From a virus: DNA of 34,110 nt. Under the pieces are notes generated by a model. It saw only the letters and a list, made by a program, of their open reading frames with translations. It did no database searches and was not told the origin of the DNA. The position numbers and the translations under genes were made by a program. Where the stretch lies: the IMG/VR virus record IMGVR_UViG_3300003794_000008, positions 1-34,110 of that record; one strand, given 5' to 3'. Below, in pieces: positions 12,495-19,969 of the stretch (its first letter is position 1; every line of letters starts with the position of its first letter).

Positions 12495-12944
12495 ATGAAT
12501 GTCACCGATGCCGCCTACGACACCGTCCACGAGTACCCCGGCGGCAGCGAGTCTCTCGCGCCCCGGATGAGCAAAGGCATGTCGCCAGCCACCTTGCGGG
12601 CGAAGGTCAACCCGAACACGGACCGCAACCTGCTGAGCCTGCAGGAGGCCGACGAGCTGATGGCCAAGGCCGGCGACTATCGGATCCTCCATGCCCTGGC
12701 GGCTACGCACGGCTTCGTGGTGCAGCGGGTCGATGCTCCGGACAGCGGCTCTATGATCGGCGCATTGCTGTCCGCAGCCGCCGGACATGGTGATCTGTCC
12801 CAGGTCATCGCCGCAGCGCTCGCCGACGGCAAGGTGACGCCCAACGAGGCGGACGAGATCGGCCGGGCCTGCGCGCTGGTGCAGGCCGCGATCGCGCAGG
12901 TCGGCCAGCACGCCGACGCAGCTGCGGAGCGGGGCGGGGTATGA
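12495..12944 (+). CDS. cII: CII-family regulatory protein
   Basis: A 149-residue protein with the signature of the phage CII/CP76 family: MNVTDAAYDTVHEYPGGSESLAPRM, then LRAKVNPNTDRNLLSLQEADELMAKAGDYRILHALAATHGFVV. Members bind DNA and influence the lysis-lysogeny choice. The C-terminal half is Ala-rich and helical (SMIGALLSAAAGHGDLSQVIAAAL, EADEIGRACALVQAAIAQV). ATG 12495 lies at the end of the hairpin-rich leader. It follows cro in the standard position. Its target promoter is not evident. Confidence 0.85.
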   Translation: MNVTDAAYDTVHEYPGGSESLAPRMSKGMSPATLRAKVNPNTDRNLLSLQEADELMAKAGDYRILHALAATHGFVVQRVDAPDSGSMIGALLSAAAGHGDLSQVIAAALADGKVTPNEADEIGRACALVQAAIAQVGQHADAAAERGGV

Positions 12945-13222
12945 GCTCAACTGCCCGAACTCTGGGCTCGGTTAAGGCACGCAATCGGCGCGCCCGTGCT
13001 GCGGCATGGGTGTTCGCCCAACGAGGGGGACACCCCATGAGAACACGACCCGAAACCCTCCGGCAGCTGCAGTGCTGCCTGGACGTCATCGCCCGTAGCG
13101 AGCCTATGACCGACGCCGAGCGCGCCGAGCACCGGTGCCGTTGTGCCGACGAACAGGCCCGGGCAGAGGCGCGGCGCGCGGGCCTGGCGCCAGACCTGCT
13201 GGGGGATGTCAGCCATGCGTGA
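12941..13222 (+). CDS. Arg-rich early protein, unknown function
   Basis: A 93-residue protein from ATG 12941, which overlaps the CII stop as ATGA. An internal ATG at 13037 has a better SD (GAGGGGG) and would give a 61-residue protein, MRTRPETLRQLQCCLDVIARSEPMTDAERAEH. The longer N-terminus is Arg/Ala-rich (SVKARNRRARAAAWVFAQRGG). The C-terminal half is helical with paired cysteines (RCRCADEQARAEARR). No family is recognised. It overlaps the replication gene by eight bases. Confidence 0.55.
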   Translation: MSSTARTLGSVKARNRRARAAAWVFAQRGGHPMRTRPETLRQLQCCLDVIARSEPMTDAERAEHRCRCADEQARAEARRAGLAPDLLGDVSHA

Positions 13223-14144
13223 CTACGCGAAGGTGGTGCCGAAGTTCTGGACCGGGGAGACATGCAAGGCACTTCGCCGGAAGGGCCCGGAGGGGCTTGT
13301 CGTGGCCCTTTACCTGATGTCCGCGCCGGGCTCGAACATGCTCGGGCTGTACTACCAGCCAATCCTGTTCATGGCACATGAAACCGGCTTGGGCTTGGAA
13401 GGGGTTCGCAAGGGGCTTGCCGATTGCATCGATAGCGGCTTCTGTTCCTACGACGAAGACTCGGAAATGGTGTGGGTCTTCGAAATGGCCAAGTACCAGA
13501 TTGCAGAGGGTTTGAAGGGTACCGACAACCGGTGCTTGGGCATCCAACGCGACTACGAGGCCATCGCGGCCAACCCGTTCCTGGCTCCGTTCTTTGACCG
13601 TTATCAGGCAGCTTTCCACCTGACGAACCGTAGGGGATCGGAAGGGGGTTACAAGCCCCTCCCAAGCCAAGAACAGGAACAGGAACAGGAACAGGAGCAA
13701 GAACAGACATCCTCGCTTCGCTCGGAGTCGTCCCCGCAGCTGTCGCTGACGGGCGACCCGTCTGCCCCTGCTGACCTCAAGGCAAAGCGAGCAGACCGGA
13801 TCCGCCAGATCGCAGAGGACGCGCGCGCCGCCTACAACGCCATCCTGGCCAAGCCACACGGTCAGCTGCCGGCCTGCACCCTGCTGAACAAGTCGCGCAT
13901 CAAGACGGTGGAAAAGGCACTCCCGACCGTGCGCCAGCTTTGCCAGGCGATGTTCGGCGGCGAGAAGGTCACGCCGCAGTTCTGGCAGGCCTACTTCGAG
14001 ACGGCTGCTGGCGACGACTTCCACAACGGGAAGGGGCCCTACACCGCGCCGCACGAGAACTGGCGGCCGGACTTTGAATACCTGCTGCGGGAGACGGTCA
14101 TCGCCAAGCTTGCTGACCGCGCTGCATCGGAGGCTGCAGCATGA
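13215..14144 (+). CDS. Phage replication initiator / helicase loader-like protein
   Basis: A 309-residue protein starting at ATG 13215 (MRDYAKVVPKFWTGETCKALRRKGPEGLVVALYLMSAPGSNMLG). The N-terminal 130 residues resemble the winged-helix part of phage replisome organisers. An Arg/Ser linker contains a Glu-Gln run (13671-13706). The C-terminal half (DRIRQIAEDARAAYNAILAK, then TVRQLCQAMFGGEKVTPQFWQAYFETAAGDDFHNGKGPY) looks like the helicase-loading domain that precedes DnaB in many phages. The gene directly precedes and overlaps the helicase gene (ATGA), supporting a role in origin recognition or helicase loading. Origin repeats are not clear. Confidence 0.7.
   Translation: MRDYAKVVPKFWTGETCKALRRKGPEGLVVALYLMSAPGSNMLGLYYQPILFMAHETGLGLEGVRKGLADCIDSGFCSYDEDSEMVWVFEMAKYQIAEGLKGTDNRCLGIQRDYEAIAANPFLAPFFDRYQAAFHLTNRRGSEGGYKPLPSQEQEQEQEQEQEQTSSLRSESSPQLSLTGDPSAPADLKAKRADRIRQIAEDARAAYNAILAKPHGQLPACTLLNKSRIKTVEKALPTVRQLCQAMFGGEKVTPQFWQAYFETAAGDDFHNGKGPYTAPHENWRPDFEYLLRETVIAKLADRAASEAAA
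13671..13706 (+). repeat. Hexanucleotide repeat, six units
   Basis: Six tandem copies of GAACAG (one copy changed to GAGCAA), coding for a run of Glu-Gln pairs in the linker of the replication protein. The repeat keeps the frame whatever its copy number, so linker length could vary between relatives. Confidence 0.85.
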
Positions 14145-15610
14145 GCGGCCGAGAGCACGAGGTGGACCGCCTGGCCGGCCTCTACCAGGACCAACAGAGC
14201 CTGCGCCTGCCGCCGCACAGCGTTGACGCCGAACAGGCGGTGCTGGGAGGCCTGATGCTGCGCCACCGCGCGTGGGACGATGTGGCCGACCTGCTGAGCT
14301 CGGAAAGCTTCTACCGGGCCGACCACCGGCTGATCTGGCAGGCAATGGTCTCCATGCCGCGGAACGTGGAGTTCGACCCGGTCACGCTCGGTGAATGGTT
14401 CGAATCTCGCGGCAAGCTGGATATCGTGCGCGGCGGAAGCTACCTCGTGGAGTTGGCCACCACCACGCCATCGGCGGCGAACATCGCTGCCTACGCTGAG
14501 ATCGTTGCCGAGAAGGCGAAGCTGCGCGCGCTGATCGACGCCGGGCACGACCTGATCGACGCTGCCTACAGCCCGGAAGGGCGCAGCGCGCTCGACCTGG
14601 TAGGGCGGGCCCAGAGCCGAATCGGTGGTCTTCTCGACAATGAGCCGTGCGACCTGGAGCCGGTGGCGCCTGTTATGGCCAGGGTGTTCGACCAGCTGAG
14701 CCGCGCGTCTGGGCAACCCGGCAGCATCAGCGGTCTGTCCACCGGCATGGAGGACCTGGACGCGGTGCTGGACGGCTTGCAGCCGGGCAGGCTGTACGTG
14801 GTTGCCGCCCGTCCCAAGATGGGCAAGACCACCTTGGCGCAGAACATCGCGGAGCAGGTCGCGCTGCAGGCGAAGCGCTCGGTGGCGTTCTTCAGCTTCG
14901 AAATGAAACCAGAAGAGCTCGGCAAGCGGATGCTTTGCAACAAGGCCGGCATCAGCGGCAGCAAGCTGCGCCGCGGCGAACTGGACGAGATCGACTGGCA
15001 GAACGCGGCGGACTGGACCCGTCGCATCGGTGAGGCATCCATCCGGATCAGCCGCCCACGCACCGCCAAGGTGCAGCACGTTTGCGCGCAGGTGCGGCGC
15101 ATGAAGGCACAGGACCCGAATCTCGCGGTGGTGGTGATCGATTACCTGCAGCTGATGCACGTCTCCGGTGACAACCGGGCCTCCGGTATCGGCGATATCA
15201 CCCGGGCGCTGAAGCTCCTGGCCAGCGAGATCGACGTGGCGGTGCTGCTGCTGAGCCAGCTCAATCGAGACGTGGAGAAGCGGGTAGGAGACAAGCGCCC
15301 CATCGTGGCGGACCTGCGCGACTCAGGCTCGATCGAGCAGGACGCCGACGCGGTGATCTTCATCTACCGCGACGAGATCTACCACAAGGACAGCCGCTGG
15401 GAGGGCACGGCGGAGCTGATCGTGGCGATCCAGCGCGACGGCGCCCCGGGTATGGCACGGGTGCTGTACGAACCAGGCTACTTCCGATTCTCGAACCTGC
15501 CGGAATGGTGGCGCCCGAAGGACGCGGCGAGCGCGCCGGCGGCTGGCAAAGCACCGGCGAAGCGGCGCGGCCTGGCCGGGTTCCTCCCGCAGGCAGGGGA
15601 GGCCGCATGA
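14141..15610 (+). CDS. dnaB: DnaB-type replicative helicase
   Basis: A 489-residue protein. Residues 20-140 form the N-terminal domain (PPHSVDAEQAVLGGLMLRHRAWDDVADLL). The RecA-like ATPase follows with Walker A ARPKMGKT (223-230), a SFEMKPEELGKRMLCNKAGI segment, Walker B VVVIDYLQLM and the LSQLNRDVEKRV, LRDSGSIEQDADAVIFIYRDEIYH motifs diagnostic of DnaB. Length and order match bacterial and phage DnaB. It should unwind DNA at the phage fork after loading by the preceding gene product. ATG 14141 overlaps the upstream stop, and its own stop overlaps the next start. The C-terminus adds a short basic tail. Confidence 0.95.
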   Translation: MSGREHEVDRLAGLYQDQQSLRLPPHSVDAEQAVLGGLMLRHRAWDDVADLLSSESFYRADHRLIWQAMVSMPRNVEFDPVTLGEWFESRGKLDIVRGGSYLVELATTTPSAANIAAYAEIVAEKAKLRALIDAGHDLIDAAYSPEGRSALDLVGRAQSRIGGLLDNEPCDLEPVAPVMARVFDQLSRASGQPGSISGLSTGMEDLDAVLDGLQPGRLYVVAARPKMGKTTLAQNIAEQVALQAKRSVAFFSFEMKPEELGKRMLCNKAGISGSKLRRGELDEIDWQNAADWTRRIGEASIRISRPRTAKVQHVCAQVRRMKAQDPNLAVVVIDYLQLMHVSGDNRASGIGDITRALKLLASEIDVAVLLLSQLNRDVEKRVGDKRPIVADLRDSGSIEQDADAVIFIYRDEIYHKDSRWEGTAELIVAIQRDGAPGMARVLYEPGYFRFSNLPEWWRPKDAASAPAAGKAPAKRRGLAGFLPQAGEAA

Positions 15611-16233
15611 CCCTCACCTCTGCGGCGAAGAAGATCCGCGCCAAGCGCGCAAGCCGGCCCATCTACGCCACCTGCATGCGCCTGGTCGAACCCAGCACGG
15701 GTGAGGAGCTGGGCGCCTTCGTGCCCGTGCATGAGATCGACCGTCGGCTGGCCAAGCAGCGCGGATACCGCGTCGGGCAGGAATACCGGCTGGAGATCAA
15801 GGAATCCCGCAACCCCGCCTTCCACCGCCTAGCACATGCCATTGGGCACCTGCTGGTGGACAACGTCGAAGCCTTCCGCGACCTGGACGCGCACGCGGCG
15901 CTGAAGCGAGTCCAGCTGGAGGCTGGCATCTGCTGCGAGATGGTGGAGATGGACGCCACCCCGGTGATCGCCGCGGTGCTGGACGCCAGCGAAACCCTGC
16001 TGGGCGCCGGCGCGCGCAAGGTCCTGGCCGGCGTGCTGCCGGAGATCCACACCATTCCGGTCAAGGTCGCTCAGTCGCTGGCGTTCGATTCGATGGAAGA
16101 GGAAGACTTTGCCACCTTCTTCAAGGGCGTCACCGCCTGGATCGGCGAACGCTACGCCCACGTCATGCTCGACGAGGTGCGCTCGGAGTTCTGGTTGATG
16201 GTCAACGGCCGGCAGCAGGGGAGGGCGGCGTGA
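15607..16233 (+). CDS. DUF1367-like phage protein
   Basis: A 208-residue protein from ATG 15607, overlapping the helicase stop. It contains RNPAFHRLAHAIGHLLVD, a helical centre (CEMVEMDATPVIAAVLDASETLLGAGARKV) and KVAQSLAFDSMEEEDFATFFKGVTAWIGERY. The pair NPAFHR and SLAFDSM-EEDF-F matches DUF1367 and NinB-region proteins of lambdoid phages, found in the early right operon. Function of the family is unproven; recombination has been suggested for neighbouring nin-region genes. It ends six bases before the opposing membrane-protein gene. Confidence 0.7.
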   Translation: MTLTSAAKKIRAKRASRPIYATCMRLVEPSTGEELGAFVPVHEIDRRLAKQRGYRVGQEYRLEIKESRNPAFHRLAHAIGHLLVDNVEAFRDLDAHAALKRVQLEAGICCEMVEMDATPVIAAVLDASETLLGAGARKVLAGVLPEIHTIPVKVAQSLAFDSMEEEDFATFFKGVTAWIGERYAHVMLDEVRSEFWLMVNGRQQGRAA

Positions 16234-16238
16234 TTGAT

Positions 16239-16748
16239 TTACAGCTGAAGAGCCGTTTCAAGCAGCTCGATTGCGAGGTTGGATTCCGATTTTGCAATAG
16301 TCATCTGTTGCACAAATCGCTCGCCACTTTCATCGCCCGTAATGAGCAGTTGCTTGTAGAGCTCCTTCCGTGCAAGGCGAACGGCGTTCATAGCCAGCAG
16401 AACGTGGTGCCCTGGAAGTCCAAGAACGTGCAGCCGCTCGGTGTTGTTCCAGAGCGCTTGCGGAATCGTGTCGGATTCAATTTCAACCATCTCGTTTGGG
16501 CGCGTGCCGACCTTGTTGAGGTCCCTGCTGATGCGCTCGTTGAAGCTGACGAATTCCCTCAGCAACATCGTACCCAAGCTACGAGCGACCAAGGCTTCTT
16601 GGGTCTTGCGATCCCTCAAATCAGTGCGGCGCTGCCAATAAGGCACCCCGCAGGCCGCGAGAATCGCCAAGACGCTACCAACCGCTTGAACCCATGCGGC
16701 CTGGCCTTCCGGCTTGAGCGCGCACCATCCGATCCATTCACAGACCAT
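16239..16748 (-). CDS. Single-pass membrane protein (second reversed moron-like gene)
   Basis: A 169-residue protein on the minus strand inside the rightward early operon. ATG 16748 has a strong GGGAGGA site. The N-terminus is Trp-rich (MVCEWIGWCALKPEGQAAWVQ) with one membrane helix (AVGSVLAILAACGVPYW) and a basic stop (QRRTDLRDRK). The soluble part is helical (SLGTMLLREFVSFNERISRDL, RLHVLGLPGHHVLLAMNAVRLARKELYKQL). Composition is less GC-rich than its neighbours. The layout is the same as that of 3000-3602: Trp-rich start, AW-QA-G-VAI-type helix, RR stop, helical domain. Lysogenic expression and exclusion or defence are inferred. Confidence 0.75.
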   Translation of the reverse strand: MVCEWIGWCALKPEGQAAWVQAVGSVLAILAACGVPYWQRRTDLRDRKTQEALVARSLGTMLLREFVSFNERISRDLNKVGTRPNEMVEIESDTIPQALWNNTERLHVLGLPGHHVLLAMNAVRLARKELYKQLLITGDESGERFVQQMTIAKSESNLAIELLETALQL

Positions 16749-16775
16749 TCCACGTCCTCCCTGTCGTTGCTGCGG

Positions 16776-16804
16776 ATGATGGGTCGGGCCTTCTTCTTCC
16801 GCAA
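16776..16804 (-). promoter_or_regulatory. Weak candidate promoter for the reversed gene
   Basis: On the minus strand TTGCGG (16804-16799) and CATCAT (16781-16776) are 17 bp apart, upstream of the SD of the gene starting at 16748. The match is partial; a candidate only. Confidence 0.3.
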
Positions 16805-16828
16805 GGGTTTTCCCTGGGAGTCCTGCTG

Positions 16829-17242
16829 ATGCGCCGCGCGATCAAGGCCGCGACCAAGGCGGAGCAGGCGTACCAGGACACGGCCCGCGCACTCGGCTGT
16901 GTGGTCTGCCGCTGGCGGCACGCCGCCGGTATGCAGCGCGGCATCGGGTGCGGCCCCACCCGGATCCACCACCGGAACATCGGCGACCTGCACGGCCAGA
17001 AACAGATTGGCCAGCACGCCGTGGTCGCCATCGGCGACTGGCACCACCAAGGCATACCGCTGCCAGGCCGCACCGGCCGGCAGATGTACGCCATCTACGG
17101 GCCCAGCTTCCAGGAGCAGGCCCGCGAGTTCCGCACCTGGACGCAGGAGGTGCTGCCCGGCATGGGGCGCGGCACCGAAGCGTGGCAGGCATACCAAGAC
17201 CAACTTCTTCAGCAGACCGCTCCGAAGGACGAAGCAGCATGA
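16829..17242 (+). CDS. Ref-like HNH nuclease
   Basis: A 137-residue protein with LGCVVCRWRH, TRIHHRNIGDLHGQKQIGQHAVVAIGDWHHQGIP, and a C-terminal helix (FQEQAREFRTWTQEVLPG). The paired cysteines, the IHH and the later WHH match the Ref-type (RecA-dependent) HNH nucleases of phage P1 and lambdoid prophages, which cut DNA at RecA-made joints. One cysteine expected before the WHH in some relatives is replaced by Gly-Asp here. It neighbours a RuvC-like gene, consistent with a recombination role. It begins 80 bp after the reversed gene's start, inside which the opposing promoter must lie. Confidence 0.65.
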   Translation: MRRAIKAATKAEQAYQDTARALGCVVCRWRHAAGMQRGIGCGPTRIHHRNIGDLHGQKQIGQHAVVAIGDWHHQGIPLPGRTGRQMYAIYGPSFQEQAREFRTWTQEVLPGMGRGTEAWQAYQDQLLQQTAPKDEAA

Positions 17243-17427
17243 ACGACGAAAAGCGATACGCCGCCGCCCACGACCAAGGCCGCGCCGCGCGCCGCAGCGG
17301 GAAGCCGCGCAGCGCCAACCCCTACACCGGCCACACCAAGCTGGTGCGCGACCTGCACGAGCAGCACGACCTCGGCTGGGTCGCGCAGGACGCCGAGAAC
17401 CTGGCCGCGCGCCAGAGGGCGGCATGA
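17239..17427 (+). CDS. Rmf/CrpP-like small protein
   Basis: A 62-residue protein: MNDEKRYAAAHDQGRAARR followed by SGKPRSANPYTGHTKLVRDL. The pattern of a Q-G-x-x-A helix, a short turn and R-x-x-NPY resembles the ribosome modulation factor/CrpP family found in many phages and plasmids. Rmf dimerises ribosomes; phage members have no agreed role. ATG 17239 overlaps the upstream stop and its TGA overlaps the next ATG, so it is translationally coupled on both sides. Confidence 0.65.
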   Translation: MNDEKRYAAAHDQGRAARRSGKPRSANPYTGHTKLVRDLHEQHDLGWVAQDAENLAARQRAA

Positions 17428-17930
17428 GCGCGCTCCGGCTGACCTTCGGCATCGACCCCGGCCTGCATGGCGCGGTGGTGACCCTGCTGGATGGGGTGCC
17501 CGGGCCGATGATCGACATGCCCACCGTGGATGTCGGCGGCTGGGAAGAGATCGACTCGCGCGCGGTGGTGGTGTTCATCCGTGAGCAGCGAGCCGCGCAC
17601 CCGGGCGCCTACGTGTCGGCCTGCATCGAGAAAGTCGGCGCTCGGCCCACCGATGGCGGCACTAGTGCCTTCCGATTCGGCCAGACCGCCGGCAAGCTGC
17701 AGGCGATCCTTGAGGTGCTGGGCATCCCGGCAACCCGCGTGACGCCGGTGGTGTGGAAGCGCTATTTCGGCCTGCTCAAGCAGGAGAAGGACGCCGCCCG
17801 GGTGATGGCCATCGCCCGCTTCCCGGCCGGCGCGAGGATGCTGGCGCGGAAGAAGGACAGCGACCGCGCCGATGCCCTGCTGATCGCCCTGTGGTGGGAC
17901 CAGCAGCACAGCATGGAACAGGCCGCTTGA
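17424..17930 (+). CDS. RuvC-like Holliday junction resolvase
   Basis: A 168-residue protein with an RNase H-fold active site: FGIDPGLHGAVV (Asp11), ACIEKVGA (Glu69) and KKDSDRADALLIALW (Asp147, Asp150). The GTSAFRFGQTAGKLQAILEVLGIP segment matches phage RuvC-like resolvases. It should cut branched recombination intermediates, or replicated DNA before packaging. ATG 17424 overlaps the upstream stop as ATGA; the downstream gene starts on its TGA. Length is normal for the family. Confidence 0.85.
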   Translation: MSALRLTFGIDPGLHGAVVTLLDGVPGPMIDMPTVDVGGWEEIDSRAVVVFIREQRAAHPGAYVSACIEKVGARPTDGGTSAFRFGQTAGKLQAILEVLGIPATRVTPVVWKRYFGLLKQEKDAARVMAIARFPAGARMLARKKDSDRADALLIALWWDQQHSMEQAA

Positions 17931-18148
17931 CCTCGGCCGACATCTCCGACGTGCGCCTGGCGAAGCGGTACCGGGCGTACCTGCGGCGATACGGCAGGTG
18001 CGCGGCCTGCCGGTTTCGGGAACAGACCGACGGCACCTACCACTGCCAGCGGCGACCGGAGCGGCAGGGCACCTGCGACACCGACGGCATCCTGCCGGCG
18101 TTTCGATTCGACGAAGAAGTACTTGAGGGGATGCGCGATGCGCCATGA
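17927..18148 (+). CDS. Small Cys-rich protein, probable zinc binding
   Basis: A 73-residue protein read from TTG 17927, which overlaps the RuvC stop as TTGA. It has CAACRFRE, YHCQRRPERQGTC and a C-terminal helix (FDEEVLEGMRDAP), giving four cysteines and a histidine that could bind zinc. A GTG at 17951 is an alternative start. Zinc-finger-like proteins sit just before Q in several lambdoid phages. Function is not known. Confidence 0.6.
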   Translation: MTSADISDVRLAKRYRAYLRRYGRCAACRFREQTDGTYHCQRRPERQGTCDTDGILPAFRFDEEVLEGMRDAP

Positions 18149-18671
18149 GGACGAACTGACAAAACAGCTGCGGCGGTGGGGCCATGCCCAGGTGAACCGG
18201 TTCGCCCTGAGCCGCGCGGACCGGAGCGTGCACGTGCTGGACAAGGTGCGTGACCACGCTCCCCTGACCCGGGAGCGTGCCGCGCGGGACCTGGTTGCCC
18301 GGGACGGTGCTGAACGCCGTCGCTTCATGGCGGCCCGGAGTGGCGTCGAGGGCATGACGATGCTGCCGATGTGGGCGGTGGATCCGGTTCGGGCATCCAA
18401 CGATGCAGACCACCCGCACGACAATCCGGAAATCGCCGTCGACACCGGCACACCAGACGAACTGCGTTGGGTCGACCGCGCCTTGGCGTCGATGGGCCGG
18501 CAGTATCCGCTGAGGGCGCTGATCGTGCGTACCGAATTCACGGTGTCGGCCAGCCAGGCGGTAAAGGCCCGGATGGTCGCCGAGCAGTACGGCGGAGCCC
18601 TATCGATCTGGCAGTACCGCCGCGAGCTGCAGCGCGGGGTAGACTTCATGGGCGGCAGGATCGCCGCTTAA
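18138..18671 (+). CDS. Probable Q-type late antiterminator
   Basis: A 177-residue protein from ATG 18138 (MRHEDELTKQLRRWGHAQVNRFALSRADRSVHVLDKV), with a GAGGGG site upstream. The N-terminal LRRWGHAQVNRF and the C-terminal block LRWVDRALASMGRQYPLRALIVRTEFTVSASQAVKARMVAEQYGGALSIWQYRRELQRGVDF form a helix-turn-helix-like region, as in Q-like proteins. The main support is context: it is the last sizeable early gene, followed by a strong promoter and an intrinsic terminator 20 nt from its start. Q would let RNA polymerase read through into the lysis and head genes. Sequence family not firmly identified. Confidence 0.6.
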   Translation: MRHEDELTKQLRRWGHAQVNRFALSRADRSVHVLDKVRDHAPLTRERAARDLVARDGAERRRFMAARSGVEGMTMLPMWAVDPVRASNDADHPHDNPEIAVDTGTPDELRWVDRALASMGRQYPLRALIVRTEFTVSASQAVKARMVAEQYGGALSIWQYRRELQRGVDFMGGRIAA

Positions 18672-18687
18672 TCACATGGAGTAGAAC

Positions 18688-18846
18688 ATGGCTTCGACAC
18701 GTGAAGAAATTGCCCGGGATCTCGTGGTGGCTGCGATTGAAGGACGCAATTTCATATCGCCGGAGGACTTGGCAGAACTTTACAAGAGCACCTTGAAGGC
18801 CGTCCGTGAAGCTGCGTCCCAGAGGAACGATGATTCCAGTAGTTGA
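18688..18846 (+). CDS. Small acidic-basic protein of 52 residues
   Basis: A short gene reads MASTREEIARDLVVAAIEGR, then NFISPEDLAELYKSTLKAV and an Asp/Ser tail, ending at TGA 18844-18846. TGGAG lies eight bases before ATG 18688. A related pattern (ISxxxLAELYKxxxKxV) occurs in small phage and plasmid proteins without known function. Its stop codon lies inside the -35 box of the late promoter, so translation of this gene could interfere with the promoter region. Confidence 0.6.
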   Translation: MASTREEIARDLVVAAIEGRNFISPEDLAELYKSTLKAVREAASQRNDDSSS

Positions 18847-18871
18847 CAAGTTGCACGCGTACACCTAGCCT
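18843..18871 (+). promoter_or_regulatory. PR'-like late promoter
   Basis: TTGACA (18843-18848, perfect) and TAGCCT (18866-18871, with the key T, A and final T) are 17 bp apart, predicting a start near 18878. It is directly followed by an intrinsic terminator, the arrangement of lambda PR'-tR'. Confidence 0.7.
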
Positions 18872-18897
18872 TTCTGCGACTGTCAAGAACTGCCCCT

Positions 18898-18933
18898 GAA
18901 GCCCTGGCCAAAAGCCGGGGCTTCTGCTTTCTT
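18898..18933 (+). terminator. tR'-like intrinsic terminator
   Basis: An 11-bp stem with one U-G pair (18898-18908 with 18914-18924, GAAGCCC paired to GGGCTTC at its base) and a CAAAA loop, followed by the T-rich TGCTTTCTT (18925-18933). It begins about 20 nt after the predicted late start, so uncontrolled transcripts would end here. Confidence 0.8.
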
Positions 18934-19163
18934 GGCCCCGTATACCGATTGATCACCGCGCGACCAGGCCTGAACACCTCGCCGTGAGGCGACACGGGCC
19001 GGCACCAAGACCTCCGGGCGGAGGGTAGCTGGGTCCATGACCCCGGCAGGTGCCTATCCAGCGGTGGTGATCGGCCTTCTACGCCCGCGGCCCCCCGGAC
19101 CAACCACGAATCGTCGAAGAGACCGGTCGAGGGGCGGGCACCTACTACCGAAGCGAGTCAGGC
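18934..19163 (+). other. Untranslated late leader, no gene seen
   Basis: Between the tR'-like terminator and the endolysin there is no credible gene on either strand. It contains small hairpins: TCGCC-GTGA-GGCGA within 18979-18994 and CCTCCG-GG-CGGAGG near 19011-19024. The endolysin start at 19164 has only a weak SD. Confidence 0.5.
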
Positions 19164-19646
19164 ATGAGCCAGTTCGACGAGATCATCAATCGCGTGCTGG
19201 CCCACGAGGGCGGCTACGTCAACGACCCGCGCGACCCAGGCGGCGAGACACAGTGGGGAATCAGCAAGCGCTCCTACCCGCAGCTCAACATCCGAGCGCT
19301 GACCCGGCAGGACGCGGTCGAGATCTACCGCCGCGACTTCTGGCAGCGCGTTCAGGGAGACAAGCTGCCGCGTGCGTTTGCCTTCCAGGCGCTGGACGCT
19401 GCCGTGAACCACGGCATCGGCAGCGCTGTCCGCTGGCTGCAGCGCGCCGCCGGCGTCGCCCATGATGGTGTGATCGGCCCTAGGACAATGGCTGCGGTGG
19501 CTGCCCAGAACCCGGCAGACCTGGTGCTGCTGTTCAATGCCGAGCGACTGGAGTGCTACGCCAAGCTCGGCACGTTCGACGCCTTCGGGCGTGGATGGAC
19601 CCGCCGCGTCGCAGGGAACCTGCGCTATGCCGCCCGGGACAACTGA
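19164..19646 (+). CDS. GH108-family endolysin
   Basis: A 160-residue muramidase-like lysozyme of family GH108: HEGGYVNDPRDPGGETQWGISKRSYPQ holds the catalytic Glu15 in the EGGY motif, followed by IYRRDFWQRVQGDKLP. The C-terminal part (HGIGSAVRWLQRAAGVAHDGVIGPRTMAAV) matches the peptidoglycan-binding domain that goes with it. No signal peptide, so release depends on a holin. It cleaves cell-wall glycan at the end of infection and opens the lysis module. Confidence 0.9.
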   Translation: MSQFDEIINRVLAHEGGYVNDPRDPGGETQWGISKRSYPQLNIRALTRQDAVEIYRRDFWQRVQGDKLPRAFAFQALDAAVNHGIGSAVRWLQRAAGVAHDGVIGPRTMAAVAAQNPADLVLLFNAERLECYAKLGTFDAFGRGWTRRVAGNLRYAARDN

Positions 19647-19969
19647 TGCCGGCGGCGAAGAAGCCGGCGAAGCTGTCGCCGATCAGCCAGCTGCAGGGCG
19701 TGCTGCTGGTGCTGGATAACCGCAGCGGTCGGCCTACGGCGGAGATGCTGGCCAACGTCCGGGAGATGGTCGGCGACGCCCTGGCGGTGATGCAGGAGCC
19801 GGACGCCACTAAACAGAAGATCGCCTTCGTGCTGCTGGCCATCCAGCAGTCGACGGAGGTGGTGGTGCGCCTGGTGCGCGGTAAGGAAATGACCCGGGTT
19901 ACCGTGGTCGACCAGCCGCTATACCACTGGGCGCTTCGAGAGATTCACGCACTGGCAGGTGCCGCATGA
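19646..19969 (+). CDS. Lysis-module protein, unknown function
   Basis: A 107-residue protein from ATG 19646 (overlap TGATG). It begins with a Lys/Pro-rich stretch (MPAAKKPAKLSPIS), then helices (LLVLDNRSGRPTAEMLANVREMVGDALAVMQ and KIAFVLLAIQQSTEVVVRLVRG). No firm membrane helix. Located between endolysin and holin-like genes and coupled to both, so a role in lysis is possible but not shown. Confidence 0.6.
   Translation: MPAAKKPAKLSPISQLQGVLLVLDNRSGRPTAEMLANVREMVGDALAVMQEPDATKQKIAFVLLAIQQSTEVVVRLVRGKEMTRVTVVDQPLYHWALREIHALAGAA

Noticed and set aside
13671-13706. Possible CRISPR or origin iterons at the GAACAG repeat
   Set aside because: Units are contiguous with no spacers and encode a coherent Glu-Gln run; no AT-rich unwinding element is next to it.
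13209-14345. 378-codon minus-strand open frame over the replication gene
   Set aside because: Antisense to a well-supported coupled gene; its Leu/Phe run is only the complement of the Glu-Gln repeat.
18866-18895. Third copy of the GAAAGA hairpin near CTTTCTGCGACTGTCAAG
   Set aside because: Shares a few bases with the nut-like elements but cannot form the stem and lacks the conserved flank.
19037-19465. Plus-strand frame upstream of and into the endolysin
   Set aside because: Arg/Pro-rich, overlaps the endolysin in another frame over most of its length, and has no SD.
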